Shown piece after piece: positions 16,974 to 26,788 of a DNA stretch of 64,000 bases; positions within the stretch are counted from its first letter, which is position 1; each line of letters starts with the position of its first letter. The notes under the pieces were generated by a model. The model did not search any database. It was not told the origin of the DNA and saw only the letters and a program-made list of their open reading frames with translations. Position numbers and translations under genes: made by a program. The DNA is taken from positions 434,001 through 498,000 of the forward strand of contig CAILAC010000016.1 of assembly GCA_903832055.1 (NCBI GenBank), read 5' to 3'. The stretch comes from an uncultured Acidobacteriota bacterium (lineage in GTDB: Bacteria; Acidobacteriota; Terriglobia; Terriglobales; Acidobacteriaceae).

Positions 16974-19796
16974 CTAAAGCAGCGTCCCCTGCTCCTCTTC
17001 CTTGAGGTCTTCCGGCGGAATGACTACGGCTGCCGCGACCTTGTCATCCGGCTCAAGGTTGAGCAGCTTGACGCCCTGAGTCGAACGGCCAGCGGCGCGG
17101 ATGGTCTTGGTGTCAATCCGAATCATCTTGCCGAACTGACTGATCACCATCAACTCTGAGGTCTCGTCTACCGGGAGAATATTCATCGTCTTGCCGACTT
17201 TCGGCGTCGCTTTCAGGTTGTTCACACCCTGGGCGCCGCGTGCGGTCAGCCGGTACTCGTCGATATCTGTGCGCTTGCCAAACCCGTTCTCCGTAATCGT
17301 GAGAATAAGGAATTTGCCAATGCCCAGCTTCTCGTCAAGAGCCTTGAGTGCCTTGTGGGCATCGTCCCAGGCTTTTTCGGCGACTTTTTCGGCATTTTTC
17401 AGGCGTTCATCGTCCGGCTTACCCTTGCGGCGGTCTTCACGGGCCTGCTGCAAAGCTTCGCGTGTGGTAGTAAGCCGCTTACGCAGGCTTTCGAGATCAG
17501 CGGTCAAACCAACCCGCGCAGCAAACTCGTCGCGATTGCGGTCGCGCGTCTCGTCAGACAGCGTGACAGCCACTCCTATCACTTCATCATTTTTCTTGAG
17601 AGAAATACCCTTGTTGCCAGCGGCATTGCGACCCATCGGACGCAATCCCTTGCCCGTTTCAGGGTCATGCTCTTCATTAAAGCGGATGGCCATACCCTCG
17701 CGGCTGGCCAGGAAGACCGTCTGCTTGCCGTCGGTAATCGCCGCTTCGATCAGGTCGTCGCTCTTTTCAATGGCGATAGCGATAATGCCTCGCGCCATCA
17801 CATTTGAAAAGTCCTTGAGCGGAGTCTTCTTTACAATGCCATTGCGCGTCGCAAAGAGGATGAATTTACCCTCTTCCTCAAGATTGCGCACCGGGAGAAT
17901 GGTGACTACCTTCTCGCCCGGTTGCAGGCTGAGCAGGCTGGCCATCGACTTGCCTTTGCCCGCGGCGCTCACGTCCGGCACCTCATAGACCTTGAGCCAG
18001 TAAACGCGGCCCGTGTTGGTAAAGCAAAGCAGATAAGCATGCGTCGAATCGATAATCAGCTGCGCGACAAAGTCCTCTTCGCGCGTTTTCATCCCGGTGC
18101 GGCCCGTGCCACCGCGGCGCTGCTGGCGGTAAATTGAAATTGGAGTCCGCTTCAGATAGCCCTGGTGGCTGACTGTGACCGCCACCTGCTCATCTGCGAT
18201 CAGGTCTTCCATCTGCAACTCGGCCGTCTCGTCGACAATCACCGTGCGGCGGGCGTCGCCGTAGCGGTCGCGTACGTCTTCAAGCTCCTTGACGATCACT
18301 TCGCGCAGCCGCACTTCGCTGGCAAGGATCAGCTCATACTCTGAAATCCGAACGCGAATCTCGCCGAGTTCCTTCAAAATTTCGTCAACCGAGAGTTGCG
18401 TCAGGCGATACAGTTGCAGTTCGAGAATCGCATCGATCTGGCGATAGGTCAGACCGCGCTCTTCGCCCGGCAACCTGTCCCGATCCAGATTGACGATGAT
18501 TTCAGTCCCCTTGCCCCAGACAAAGAGATTCTCCCTCGCCTCAGCGCGCGAAGCCGATCCGCGAATGATGCGGATGACGGTATCGAGATTGTCGAGGGCA
18601 ATCTTCAGCCCCTCCAACACATGCTCGCGTTCGCGAGCCTTGCGCAGCAGGTAAACCGTGCGACGACGAACCACTTCAATGCGATGATCGATAAAGCAGC
18701 GAATTGCCTCCGCAAGACCGAGTTCACGGGGCTGGCCGTTGACCACCGCGAGAAAGATCATCGAGAAGCTTTCCTGCATCTGCGTGAACTTGTACAGCTG
18801 GTTCAGCACAATTTCAGGCTGCGAGCCGCGCTTGAGTTCGATCACAATGCGCATGCCATCGCGGTCGCTCTCGTCGCGTACGTCGCTGATCTCGTCGATG
18901 ATCTTCTCGTTCACCAGTTCAGCAATCCGCTCGATGAGCTTGGACTTGTTTACCTGGTAAGGAATCTCGTTGACGATGATGGCTTGCTTTTCTTTCGTCA
19001 GCTGCTCGATCGCCACCTTGGCCCGCATCAGGAAGCGACCGCGGCCGTTCGCGTACGCACCGGGGATTCCGGACTTGCCAAAAATGAACCCACCGGTCGG
19101 AAAATCTGGCCCCTGCACATGCTTCAGCACTTCCAGCAGCCCAGCCCTGGGATCATTCACCAGTTCGATCGTGGCGTTGATGACCTCGGGGAGATTGTGC
19201 GGAGGAATGTTGGTGGCCATGCCGACTGCGATGCCATTGGAACCATTCACTATCAGCGTCGGAATCCGCGTCGGCAGCACCGAGGGCTCTGAGGTCGATT
19301 CGTCGTAGTTGGGGACGAAATCCACCGTCTCCATGTCGATATCGGCCAGCATCTCGCCCGCAATTCGCTGCAGGCGGCACTCTGTATAACGCATTGCCGC
19401 CGGCGAATCGCCATCGACCGAACCAAAATTGCCCTGTCCGTCAATCAGCGGATAGCGCAAAGAAAATGGCTGCGCCATGCGCACCATCGTGTCATAGATT
19501 GCCGTGTCGCCATGAGGATGGAACACACCCATTGTCTGGCCGACCACCTTGGCGCACTTGGTGTACTTCTTGTTGTACTCCAGGCCCATCTCGCTCATCG
19601 CAAAGAGTACCCGGCGATGCACCGGCTTCAGACCGTCCCGCACATCGGGCAGTGCGCGCCCGATGATGACCGACATGGAGTACGCCAGATACGACCGGCG
19701 CATCTCTTCTTCGATATTGATGGGGACAACATTGGAGCCGCCCTGGGGTGGGCCGCCTGCTTCGAGGGGGAGCTGCGGATTCTGATCGTCTGCCAT
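16974..19796 (-). CDS. gyrA: DNA gyrase subunit A
   Basis: GyrA forms the DNA breakage-reunion part of gyrase. Landmarks: [36 protein letters not shown] (the quinolone region), catalytic tyrosine in AAMRYTE (about residue 137), and the GyrA box QRRGGTG, which marks gyrase rather than topoisomerase IV. At the position of E. coli Ser83 there is Thr, while Asp87 is kept. The product has about 940 residues, longer than the usual 820-880, because roughly 80 Lys/Glu/Ala-rich residues are inserted in the C-terminal DNA-wrapping propeller (about 17313-17561). ATG 19796 is chosen; a GTG at 19808 would add four residues, and neither has a clear ribosome site. gyrB is not in the window. Confidence 0.95.
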   Translation of the reverse strand: MADDQNPQLPLEAGGPPQGGSNVVPINIEEEMRRSYLAYSMSVIIGRALPDVRDGLKPVHRRVLFAMSEMGLEYNKKYTKCAKVVGQTMGVFHPHGDTAIYDTMVRMAQPFSLRYPLIDGQGNFGSVDGDSPAAMRYTECRLQRIAGEMLADIDMETVDFVPNYDESTSEPSVLPTRIPTLIVNGSNGIAVGMATNIPPHNLPEVINATIELVNDPRAGLLEVLKHVQGPDFPTGGFIFGKSGIPGAYANGRGRFLMRAKVAIEQLTKEKQAIIVNEIPYQVNKSKLIERIAELVNEKIIDEISDVRDESDRDGMRIVIELKRGSQPEIVLNQLYKFTQMQESFSMIFLAVVNGQPRELGLAEAIRCFIDHRIEVVRRRTVYLLRKAREREHVLEGLKIALDNLDTVIRIIRGSASRAEARENLFVWGKGTEIIVNLDRDRLPGEERGLTYRQIDAILELQLYRLTQLSVDEILKELGEIRVRISEYELILASEVRLREVIVKELEDVRDRYGDARRTVIVDETAELQMEDLIADEQVAVTVSHQGYLKRTPISIYRQQRRGGTGRTGMKTREEDFVAQLIIDSTHAYLLCFTNTGRVYWLKVYEVPDVSAAGKGKSMASLLSLQPGEKVVTILPVRNLEEEGKFILFATRNGIVKKTPLKDFSNVMARGIIAIAIEKSDDLIEAAITDGKQTVFLASREGMAIRFNEEHDPETGKGLRPMGRNAAGNKGISLKKNDEVIGVAVTLSDETRDRNRDEFAARVGLTADLESLRKRLTTTREALQQAREDRRKGKPDDERLKNAEKVAEKAWDDAHKALKALDEKLGIGKFLILTITENGFGKRTDIDEYRLTARGAQGVNNLKATPKVGKTMNILPVDETSELMVISQFGKMIRIDTKTIRAAGRSTQGVKLLNLEPDDKVAAAVVIPPEDLKEEEQGTLL

Positions 19797-19884
19797 AGGG
19801 GGATTCACAAGAGAACTGTCAGCAAACGAAGAGGCTTTGCGGGTACCGCTGGGTGCATGCCAGAGCTTCGCAGGCTATCCCACT

Positions 19885-19914
19885 ATTTTAACCGTTTCCG
19901 AGGGGTTTAAGCAA
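19885..19914 (-). promoter_or_regulatory. Possible gyrA promoter
   Basis: On the minus strand TTGCTT and TAAAAT are 18 bases apart, the second matching the -10 consensus at five of six positions. It lies about 90 bases before the gyrA start. Confidence 0.35.
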
Positions 19915-20080
19915 ACGAAGATGCCGCAAATAAACCCTTATTTTGCATCAACTTAGCAGGGGTCCAGGTTGACCTCGAATGTATCCCCACGAAGTTCCCT
20001 TGTAAGGCCTACTCCAAGCACGAGAATTCTCCCAGAATTGCAGGGAAAGTGACCAGCGCAACTCGCCATAGTCGTTCGCC

Positions 20081-21313
20081 CTACAAGAGCCCCGGCAAGC
20101 TCAGCAGGCAAAACACCGCCTGCAAGAGCACAACCGCGCCTCCTGAAGCCAGCGCCAGCCTGCCTCGCGGAGTCTCATACGCATCCGCAAACACACCGCC
20201 CACAAACGTGAGAAGAAACGGCAGTGCCCAAAGCAGCGGCGTTCCCGGCACACCAACCGTGATCAGCGTCAGCAGCAGCAACGTCACCAGCAGCGGAGCG
20301 GTGTTGCCAAAATAGAGCGTCTTCCGCAATCCCAGGTAAAGCAACAGCGCCGCCCCGGCAGACACCGTCATGCCCGCATTGCTCAGTGTCCAGAAAAAAT
20401 GCCGCGCCGGATCCAGCGAAAACCCAAGATGAGCCGCGTCTGACCGGAAAAGGTAGCTGAAAGCATCCGCCGAAAACCCATAGCAGGCAAACAGCAGCAC
20501 AAACGCGCCAATCGTCGCCGTCAGCAGTACCGGCAGCACCTGGCTGCGCCGCCCCTCGGCAATCCACAACATCATCACAAATCCAAGCGCCACCAGCACC
20601 GGCAGCGCGGCGATATGCGAGGCCGCCACCACCGCAAAGCTCACCGTCAACAGCACAATTCTGGGGCGCCACTTGTTCCTCGGCCCCTGCATCGCGTGTG
20701 CCACGCCAATGCACGTATAAAGCCCGCCAAAAAAACCCACCGCCGTCAAAATTTCAGGATTGGGCGCTACCGAAACCCGCAAGATAGCCGGTGAGAAACA
20801 GTAAAGCGCCAGTGCCGTGTACCCACCAAAGTTCCCAAACAGCCGCCGCGTCACCCACCATAGCGCCCCGCCCAGCACCACGCCCGCCAATATGAATGGC
20901 AACCGCAACAGCAGCAGCACGTGAGTCAATTGGTGACGGAGTTCCCAGGTCGACGCCGACGCATCCAGCGTCTGAATGACCTTGTCTTCCGGCTTGCGAA
21001 AGTTGTCCGCAAACCGCTCCAGCGCAATATTCAGCGTAAGTGGCAGCCCAGCAACACGATACGCCAGCACTCCGTCATGAATGTTCCCGCATGAAGTGAA
21101 GTAACCAGCCAGCGGCGAAGGTCGCTCCCACATTTCGCGGCCGCAGCGTGCGTACTGGTAGTCCTTCTCAGTGAGCGTCTGATGCGACGTCAGCCAGCCC
21201 GCCTGGGCCACAAACAGCAGCAACAACACCGCGGCAATGCGCTGCGGCATATTGAAGCGAAAGCGGCGAAGTGTCGCGAAACGGACAGGCATGCAGGAAG
21301 TCGATGGCTCCAT
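20081..21313 (-). CDS. Polytopic membrane protein, possibly GT-C glycosyltransferase-like
   Basis: A 410-residue protein with eight to ten predicted membrane helices (for example [41 protein letters not shown] and [14 protein letters not shown]). A loop after the first helix carries [15 protein letters not shown]. An acidic residue in that loop followed by a long periplasmic segment resembles GT39/ArnT-type lipid-linked sugar transferases, but no diagnostic motif is secure, so function stays open. The start could also be 21292 or 21250. It follows the dienelactone hydrolase gene on the same strand by 55 bases and may be co-transcribed with it. Confidence 0.6.
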   Translation of the reverse strand: MEPSTSCMPVRFATLRRFRFNMPQRIAAVLLLLFVAQAGWLTSHQTLTEKDYQYARCGREMWERPSPLAGYFTSCGNIHDGVLAYRVAGLPLTLNIALERFADNFRKPEDKVIQTLDASASTWELRHQLTHVLLLLRLPFILAGVVLGGALWWVTRRLFGNFGGYTALALYCFSPAILRVSVAPNPEILTAVGFFGGLYTCIGVAHAMQGPRNKWRPRIVLLTVSFAVVAASHIAALPVLVALGFVMMLWIAEGRRSQVLPVLLTATIGAFVLLFACYGFSADAFSYLFRSDAAHLGFSLDPARHFFWTLSNAGMTVSAGAALLLYLGLRKTLYFGNTAPLLVTLLLLTLITVGVPGTPLLWALPFLLTFVGGVFADAYETPRGRLALASGGAVVLLQAVFCLLSLPGLL

Positions 21314-21368
21314 TCCAGTCTACCGGAGCCAAACCGGCAGCCTCTTCCCCCGCCGCGCCCAGCGCGCA

Positions 21369-22151
21369 TCAGTTCCGCGTATTGGTACTCCCCGCCGGTC
21401 CGCTCAGGTCGCCCTGCCCCAGCTTGCGATGAAACAGGTCCAGCGCCAACCCCATGCACTGCCGCGCCAGCTCCGGATCGTACCTTGCGCCCTCATCGCG
21501 CAGAAACGCATGCGCCCCGTTCACCTCGTGCCAGGTAAACTGCGCGCCTACCTCATTCAGCCGCGCCAATACGGCCATCCGCCCTTCCAGGGGAATATGC
21601 GGGTCCTGCCGCCCCCATATCATCAGCAATTCCCCACGAATATCCGTCGCCCTGGCCAGCGAATCGTCCTGCATCCCCTTGCCCAGCCCACGCTTGTGAA
21701 TGTCGGTCGCATAGAAGCACACCGTCGCCCGCACATCCGCGTTCAGCGCCGCCCGGTACGCCAGATGCCCGCCAATACAGATACCCATCGCTCCCAGTTG
21801 CCCGGTGCAATCCGGCCGCGTAGCCAAATGATCAAGTACTGCTCGCGAATCGGCATCATAGCTGGCCAGTTCCTTGGTCGTCTTCAGCGCGTTGCCGCGC
21901 TCGGTCCCCGCCTGGTCATAGGGAAATACCTCGCCCGCCTTCTCAAATTCGTGATAAATCTCTGGCATCGCGACGACGTATCCGTGCCCCGCCAGCATCC
22001 GCGCCGTCCGGGCAATCGGCCCCGTCACCTGAAATATCTCCGAGAAAAACACAATCCCCGGATACCGCCCCGCCGCCGCCGGCCTCACAATATGCGTCCG
22101 CATCGGCCCCCACGGGGTCGTCAACTCCACCTGCTCCTCAACCACAATCAT
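21369..22151 (-). CDS. Dienelactone hydrolase family protein
   Basis: A 260-residue cytosolic alpha/beta hydrolase without signal peptide. SEIFQVTG is the early acidic motif, [12 protein letters not shown] holds the cysteine nucleophile, GRQDPHIP the aspartate and [11 protein letters not shown] the histidine. The ATG at 22151 is used because GGGAGAG lies just upstream; the frame extends 30 bases further without support. These enzymes open lactones from ring-cleavage pathways or act as general esterases. It is divergent from ruvB, 126 bases apart. Confidence 0.85.
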   Translation of the reverse strand: MIVVEEQVELTTPWGPMRTHIVRPAAAGRYPGIVFFSEIFQVTGPIARTARMLAGHGYVVAMPEIYHEFEKAGEVFPYDQAGTERGNALKTTKELASYDADSRAVLDHLATRPDCTGQLGAMGICIGGHLAYRAALNADVRATVCFYATDIHKRGLGKGMQDDSLARATDIRGELLMIWGRQDPHIPLEGRMAVLARLNEVGAQFTWHEVNGAHAFLRDEGARYDPELARQCMGLALDLFHRKLGQGDLSGPAGSTNTRN

Positions 22152-22277
22152 CGCGCTCTCCCTGCAAATCTCCGCTGCCACACCACTCTACCAGCCATCG
22201 GCGTATCCAAAACGCCAATCGGGGAATTTGGAACTGCAAGCCACCGCCACCCGCAACTTGATAGACTTGCCCGTAGC

Positions 22278-23315
22278 ATGGCCCCCAAACCAAACGCCGA
22301 TCCCGAACGACTCGTCTCCGCCGCCCGCGCCGGTGAAGAAGACAGCTTCGAACTCAAGCTCCGCCCCCGCTGGCTCGGCGAATTCATCGGCCAGTCCAAA
22401 GCCAAGGAGCAGCTCGCCATCGCCCTCGAAGCTGCCAAATCCCGCGGCGAAGCGCTTGACCACGTCCTGCTCTTCGGCCCCCCAGGCCTCGGCAAAACTA
22501 CCCTCGCCACCATCATCGCCAACGAAATGGACGTGGGCTTTCAGCAAACATCAGGCCCGGCGCTGCAGATTCAGGGAGATCTGACCGCGATCCTCACCAA
22601 TCTGCGCGAAAAACAGGTCCTCTTCCTCGACGAAATCCACCGCATCCAGGCCGTACTCGAAGAAAAACTCTACACCGCCCTCGAAGACTACAAACTCGAC
22701 ATCATCATCGGCCAGGGTCCCGCCGCGCGCACCCACGTCATGGAGATTCGACCCTTCACCTTCGTCGCCGCCACCACCCGCCCCGGCCTGCTCTCATCGC
22801 CGCTGCGCTCCCGCTTTGGCATCATGCTGCGCCTCGAGTTCTATACCGAGGAAGAACTCCGCGTCATCGTCGAGCGCTCCGCCGAAGTCATGCAGGTCCC
22901 CATTGACGCCGACGGCGCCGCTGAAATCGCACTCCGTTCCCGCGGCACACCGCGCATCGCCAACCGCCTCCTGCGCCGAGTCCGCGACTACGCCCAGGTC
23001 CGCGGCAACGGCGACATCGACCGCAAAACCGCCCACGCCGCCCTCACGATGCTCGAAGTGGACGCGCACGGCTTCGACGAAATCGACCGCCGCCTGCTCA
23101 TGACCATCATTCAGAAGTACGACGGCGGCCCCGTCGGCCTCGGCACCCTCGCCGCCATCCTCTCTGAAGACGAAGACGCCCTCGAAGAGGTCTACGAACC
23201 GTTCCTCATCCAGATCGGCTTCCTTGACCGCACCCCGCGCGGCCGCGTCGCAACTCGGCTCGCCTATGAACACTTCGGCCTGCCCCTGCCCCACAAGCAG
23301 ACACCACTCTTCTAA
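22278..23315 (+). CDS. ruvB: Holliday junction branch-migration helicase RuvB
   Basis: The hexameric AAA+ motor that drives RuvA-bound Holliday junctions. The 345-residue protein has Walker [12 protein letters not shown], Walker B LFLDEIHR, sensor [17 protein letters not shown] and the C-terminal winged helix ending [21 protein letters not shown]. The open frame runs back to 21237, but those 347 upstream codons are antisense to the dienelactone hydrolase; the real start is ATG 22278, the usual place relative to [12 protein letters not shown]. It has no obvious Shine-Dalgarno. ruvA and ruvC are not adjacent. A thioredoxin-fold gene follows after 26 bases. Confidence 0.95.
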   Translation: MAPKPNADPERLVSAARAGEEDSFELKLRPRWLGEFIGQSKAKEQLAIALEAAKSRGEALDHVLLFGPPGLGKTTLATIIANEMDVGFQQTSGPALQIQGDLTAILTNLREKQVLFLDEIHRIQAVLEEKLYTALEDYKLDIIIGQGPAARTHVMEIRPFTFVAATTRPGLLSSPLRSRFGIMLRLEFYTEEELRVIVERSAEVMQVPIDADGAAEIALRSRGTPRIANRLLRRVRDYAQVRGNGDIDRKTAHAALTMLEVDAHGFDEIDRRLLMTIIQKYDGGPVGLGTLAAILSEDEDALEEVYEPFLIQIGFLDRTPRGRVATRLAYEHFGLPLPHKQTPLF

Positions 23316-23341
23316 TCGAAACCTCAGCTGGAGAAGCACAC

Positions 23342-23899
23342 ATGGCTCGCACTGAATCCACAATGCTGGAACTCGGCACCATCGCCCCCGATTTTGCATT
23401 GACTGACGTCGTTACCGGAAACATCGTCCACCGCGATGACTCCCGTGGTCGCAAAGCGCTCCTGGTCATGTTTATCTGTACCCACTGCCCTTACGTAAAG
23501 CACGTCGAAACAGCGCTAGCACAGCTGGGCTCCGATTATGCTCAAAAGCCGATCTCCATCATCGCCATCAGTAGCAATGACGCCGTCACTCATCCCGACG
23601 ACGGCCCCGTCGGACTCAGGCAGCAGGCACTCACCATGGACTTTCGGTTTCCCTACCTCTATGACGAAACCCAGCAAGTAGCCAGCGCATACCACGCCGC
23701 ATGCACCCCAGATTTCTTCCTCTTCGATGCGGATTTCCATCTCGTCTACCGTGGGCAGTTCGACTCGAGCCGCCCCGGCAGCGGCGTCCCCGTCACCGGC
23801 AAAGATCTGCGCGCCGCAATCGACGCTGTCCTCGAGGGCAAGTCAGTTCCAGCAGACCAGCACCCCAGCCTCGGCTGCAATATCAAATGGAAAGAATAA
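23342..23899 (+). CDS. Thioredoxin-fold (AhpC/TSA-like) protein
   Basis: A 185-residue protein with the peroxiredoxin-like opening LGTIAPDFALTDVVTG and a CxxC in ICTHCPYVKHVETALAQL. The CPYVKH context identifies the small group of thioredoxin-like proteins often annotated as thiol-disulfide isomerase or alkyl hydroperoxide reductase-like. No signal peptide is present, so it should act in the cytoplasm. The cis-Pro region is HAACTPDFFLFD. The ATG has a GGAGAAG site. It may be expressed with ruvB. Substrate unknown. Confidence 0.8.
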   Translation: MARTESTMLELGTIAPDFALTDVVTGNIVHRDDSRGRKALLVMFICTHCPYVKHVETALAQLGSDYAQKPISIIAISSNDAVTHPDDGPVGLRQQALTMDFRFPYLYDETQQVASAYHAACTPDFFLFDADFHLVYRGQFDSSRPGSGVPVTGKDLRAAIDAVLEGKSVPADQHPSLGCNIKWKE

Positions 23900-23914
23900 A
23901 CAGACGATAAATAA

Positions 23915-23954
23915 CCCACCCTGGCTGGACCACCATTGGTCCATCCAGGGTGGG
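23915..23954. terminator. Strong hairpin between convergent genes
   Basis: CCCACCCTGG and CCAGGGTGGG pair, continuing through TGGACCA/TGGTCCA after a single mismatch. It separates the thioredoxin-fold gene from galU. On the minus strand TTATTTAT follows, so it may serve galU; the plus side lacks a T-run. Confidence 0.6.
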
Positions 23955-23970
23955 CCTGTAAGTGATAAAA

Positions 23971-24846
23971 CTACAGCGTCAACCCCTTGAGATACTCACG
24001 GAACTTGCCGCCAAGATCTGCCCGGTTCAGCGCAAATTCGACAGTCGCCTGCAGCATCCCAAACTTGTCCCCGGCATCAAACCTCTTGCCCTCAAACGTA
24101 AATCCGTATACTTTCTCATGCTCCAGCAGTCCCAGGATTCCGTCTGTCAACTGCAGTTCGCCGCCTGCACCAAAACCCGTCTTCTCCAGTAACTCAAATA
24201 CCCGTGGCGTCAAAACATAGCGGCCAATAATTGCCTGCTTCGACGGAGCCACTTCAAACTTGGGCTTCTCCACCATGCCCGTGCACTCATAGATCCGTTC
24301 GTCACTCGGGTCCTGCGCGCCAGCCAACACGCCATAAGCACTGATCCCCGGCCCTTCAATCGTCATCGTAGCCAGCACTGACCCCTGCCGCTCGTCATAT
24401 ACATCCATCATCTGCTTCAGACAAGGCACCTTGGCATCAATCACATCGTCCGCGAGAATTACCGCAAAAGGTTCATCGCCAACCAGTTGCTTTGCACATA
24501 ACACAGCGTGTCCAAGACCGAGCGGCTCCTTCTGCCGGACATAGGAGATTCGCGCCAGAGAAGATATCTTGCGCTATATCTCCAGCAACTCCTTCTTGCC
24601 CTTCTTCTCCAGCGTTGCATCCAGTTCATAGCTGATGTCAAAGTGGTCTTCCATCGCGCCCTTGCCGCGCCCCGTTATGAAGATGATGTGCTCAATACCT
24701 GAAGCAATCGCCTCTTCTACGCCATATTGAATAATCGGCTTATCGACAAGCGGCAACATTTCTTTGGGGATTACCTTGGTTGCGGGGAGAAAGCGTGTGC
24801 CCAATCCGCCTGCGGGAAATACTGCTGTGCGTACCTTCTTGCTCAT
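23971..24846 (-). pseudogene. galU: UTP-glucose-1-phosphate uridylyltransferase, interrupted by in-frame TAG
   Basis: GalU makes UDP-glucose from UTP and glucose-1-phosphate. Both halves are complete and in the same frame. The 5' part (24846 to 24577) has the nucleotide-binding start [18 protein letters not shown] and [23 protein letters not shown] at 24574-24576, codon 91, follows KKELLEI. Reading through it, homology continues at once: RKISSLARISYVRQKEPLG, then LGHAVLCAKQLVGDEPFAV, VILADDVI, MVEKP, IIGRYVLTP, FDAGDKFG. No base is gained or lost, and total length (about 290 codons) is normal. The codon may be a real nonsense mutation, a sequencing error or a suppressed stop; other genes here end in TAG, so the code is not altered. 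Confidence 0.85.
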
Positions 24847-25008
24847 GCGTTGAATCCTTCCTGAAACACAGTTTTTGGATTACGAGGGGGGAACTCCCGA
24901 AAACACTTTGCAACAGTAAGTCAAAAAGATTGTACTGCATCAAGCACCCTGGTCGAGTCAATCTGAATGATAAGAAATTGATCGACCAGAGTGAGTGTAA
25001 ACATCAAG

Positions 25009-26763
25009 TTACAGTGTCGGAGAATCATCGCCCAGCATCGACTTGCGTACAATCTTGATAGGCGGAAAACCCTCGCTCAGAAACGCATCATGAAACTTCT
25101 GCAGTGAGAAGGCGGCACCTTCCTTCTTGCGAAGATCTTCGCGCAGTTTCAATATCTCCAGCTTGCCCAGTGTGTAGTAAAGATAAGTCGCATCTGAGGT
25201 TCCACGCTTGGTTTCCACCACTCCTGTTTCATGCGACTGGTATCCCTCATCGACAAAGAACTTCACCGCCTCGTCGTAGGTCATCTTCCCCGTATGCATC
25301 TTGATGCCGACAACGAACCGCGAATCCCGCAGCAACGCATCCTGCAATTGACCAAGCCTCAGGAACTTCGCTTCACGCTCCGTCTTAGCGCCCACGCCCG
25401 GCTGGCCATAGCCTTCATCCAGCATCATCTGCTCGCAGTAATGTGCCCAGCCCTCGGCATTTGAAGCTGCGCCCAGCAACTTCCTCACGCGACTCTTCGC
25501 ACTTGGCACCCAGAGGAACTGCACGTAGTGGCCGGGATAAGCTTCGTGCACCGCCGTGCTGATCACCGTGCCTACATTGAATGCATGCATGTAACCCTCA
25601 ATCTCCGCCGGAGTCATCGCAGCATCCGGCAAAGTTACATTGAAGTAGGCCTCAGTTGCGTGCGCCTCAAACGGCCCCGGCGTATCCATCGAAGCAAACG
25701 TCGTTGCGCGCATGAAGGGGGGCGTCTCTTCAAGAATCGGCCGCACCTCAGAGGGAATCGTGACAATGTTGTGCGCGCGAATGAAGTGAATCAGCCCGTC
25801 AAATGTATCGCGAAAACTCTGCAGCAGCTTGTCTGGCGCAGGATGATTCTGCCCCAGCAGATCAAGTACCACGCGAGGATCCTTTTCCGGTTCAAGCTCC
25901 TTCGCGATTCGATTGAATTCCGCCTTGTTCTTATGTAGATCGGCATATGCAATATCCAGCAACTTGTCGAGCGGCGTATCTACCATTTCATCGAATGCAA
26001 GCTTCTTGCTGTACGTGTTCGCCCCAAAGCGAAAGTCCCCTTTGGATCGCGGCAGCAAGTCCGCTTTCAACCACGCCTGATATTCGTTCAGAGACTTGAT
26101 AACCGCCGCATTGGTTGTCGCGAATTCTGCACTGAGCGCAGCATCCTTGACATCCGCAAAAGCGAGTGGCACATCATGCTCAAAGAAACTGACAATGCCC
26201 GGCAACTGCTCAATTGCGATTTCGGTATAAATCCGAGGAGGGTTCTTCAAGTTTGCACGTGCTTGATCGAGCGAGTTAGGCATCAGCTTCTCGCGCGCAA
26301 TCAGTGAGCGCAGGCGCTCTTCCGGTGAAGCAAATTTACGCTCCATGAGTGAAAAAGCCGCATTCGAAATCGCACCGGAATAGTTGTCGGGATTCTTTTC
26401 CCAGGGGCGTATTGTTTCGAGCGTCAGCAACGTGCTGTGGATACTCGAAAGCACCAATGCGCGGTCCCCTTGCGCCGCCTCATCCAGGTCATGTGCCGGA
26501 ATCTCCGAAATTCTTTTGTCGAACTTGTGCAACGCAACAATTTCAGCATCAATCGTGGCGCGAGAATTATCTTCGAGCCTGTTATCCCATTGGTGGTATC
26601 CAGCCAGCGTTCCCTGCGTCGGCTGAAACGCAAAAAATACGTCGTCAAAATATGCGTCAGAGGCTTGTAAAAAGGCCTTCTGTGCATCAGGCGATTTGGC
26701 TCGTGCGGCGAGTGGAAGCATAGCAGTAACTCCAAGAATGCAACACGCAATAGCTCTCTTCAT
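25009..26763 (-). CDS. Secreted DUF885 metallopeptidase-like protein
   Basis: A 584-residue exported protein with signal peptide MKRAIACCILGVTAMLPLAARA. It contains HEAYPGHYVQF, the HExxPGH motif of the DUF885 group (thermolysin-like helix), followed by the downstream glutamate in NAEGWAHYCEQMMLDEG. Arg/His-rich C-terminal motifs (RFVVGIKMHTGKMTYDEA) are typical. Members are probably zinc peptidases or carboxypeptidases, but few are characterised. ATG 26763 is preferred over a TTG at 26778, since the signal peptide begins there. It follows mfd by 25 bases on the same strand and is likely co-transcribed. Confidence 0.85.
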   Translation of the reverse strand: MKRAIACCILGVTAMLPLAARAKSPDAQKAFLQASDAYFDDVFFAFQPTQGTLAGYHQWDNRLEDNSRATIDAEIVALHKFDKRISEIPAHDLDEAAQGDRALVLSSIHSTLLTLETIRPWEKNPDNYSGAISNAAFSLMERKFASPEERLRSLIAREKLMPNSLDQARANLKNPPRIYTEIAIEQLPGIVSFFEHDVPLAFADVKDAALSAEFATTNAAVIKSLNEYQAWLKADLLPRSKGDFRFGANTYSKKLAFDEMVDTPLDKLLDIAYADLHKNKAEFNRIAKELEPEKDPRVVLDLLGQNHPAPDKLLQSFRDTFDGLIHFIRAHNIVTIPSEVRPILEETPPFMRATTFASMDTPGPFEAHATEAYFNVTLPDAAMTPAEIEGYMHAFNVGTVISTAVHEAYPGHYVQFLWVPSAKSRVRKLLGAASNAEGWAHYCEQMMLDEGYGQPGVGAKTEREAKFLRLGQLQDALLRDSRFVVGIKMHTGKMTYDEAVKFFVDEGYQSHETGVVETKRGTSDATYLYYTLGKLEILKLREDLRKKEGAAFSLQKFHDAFLSEGFPPIKIVRKSMLGDDSPTL

Positions 26764-26788
26764 TGGCTCTCTCTTCAATGGGGTTCAT

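Noticed and set aside
21237-22277. 347-codon extension upstream of ruvB in the same frame
   Set aside because: It is antisense to the dienelactone hydrolase, Arg/Pro-rich, and without homology; RuvB begins at 22278.
23971-24846. galU as two genes or evidence for TAG reassignment
   Set aside because: Both parts share one frame and one homology; fabF, rmuC, the HIT gene and purF end in TAG normally.
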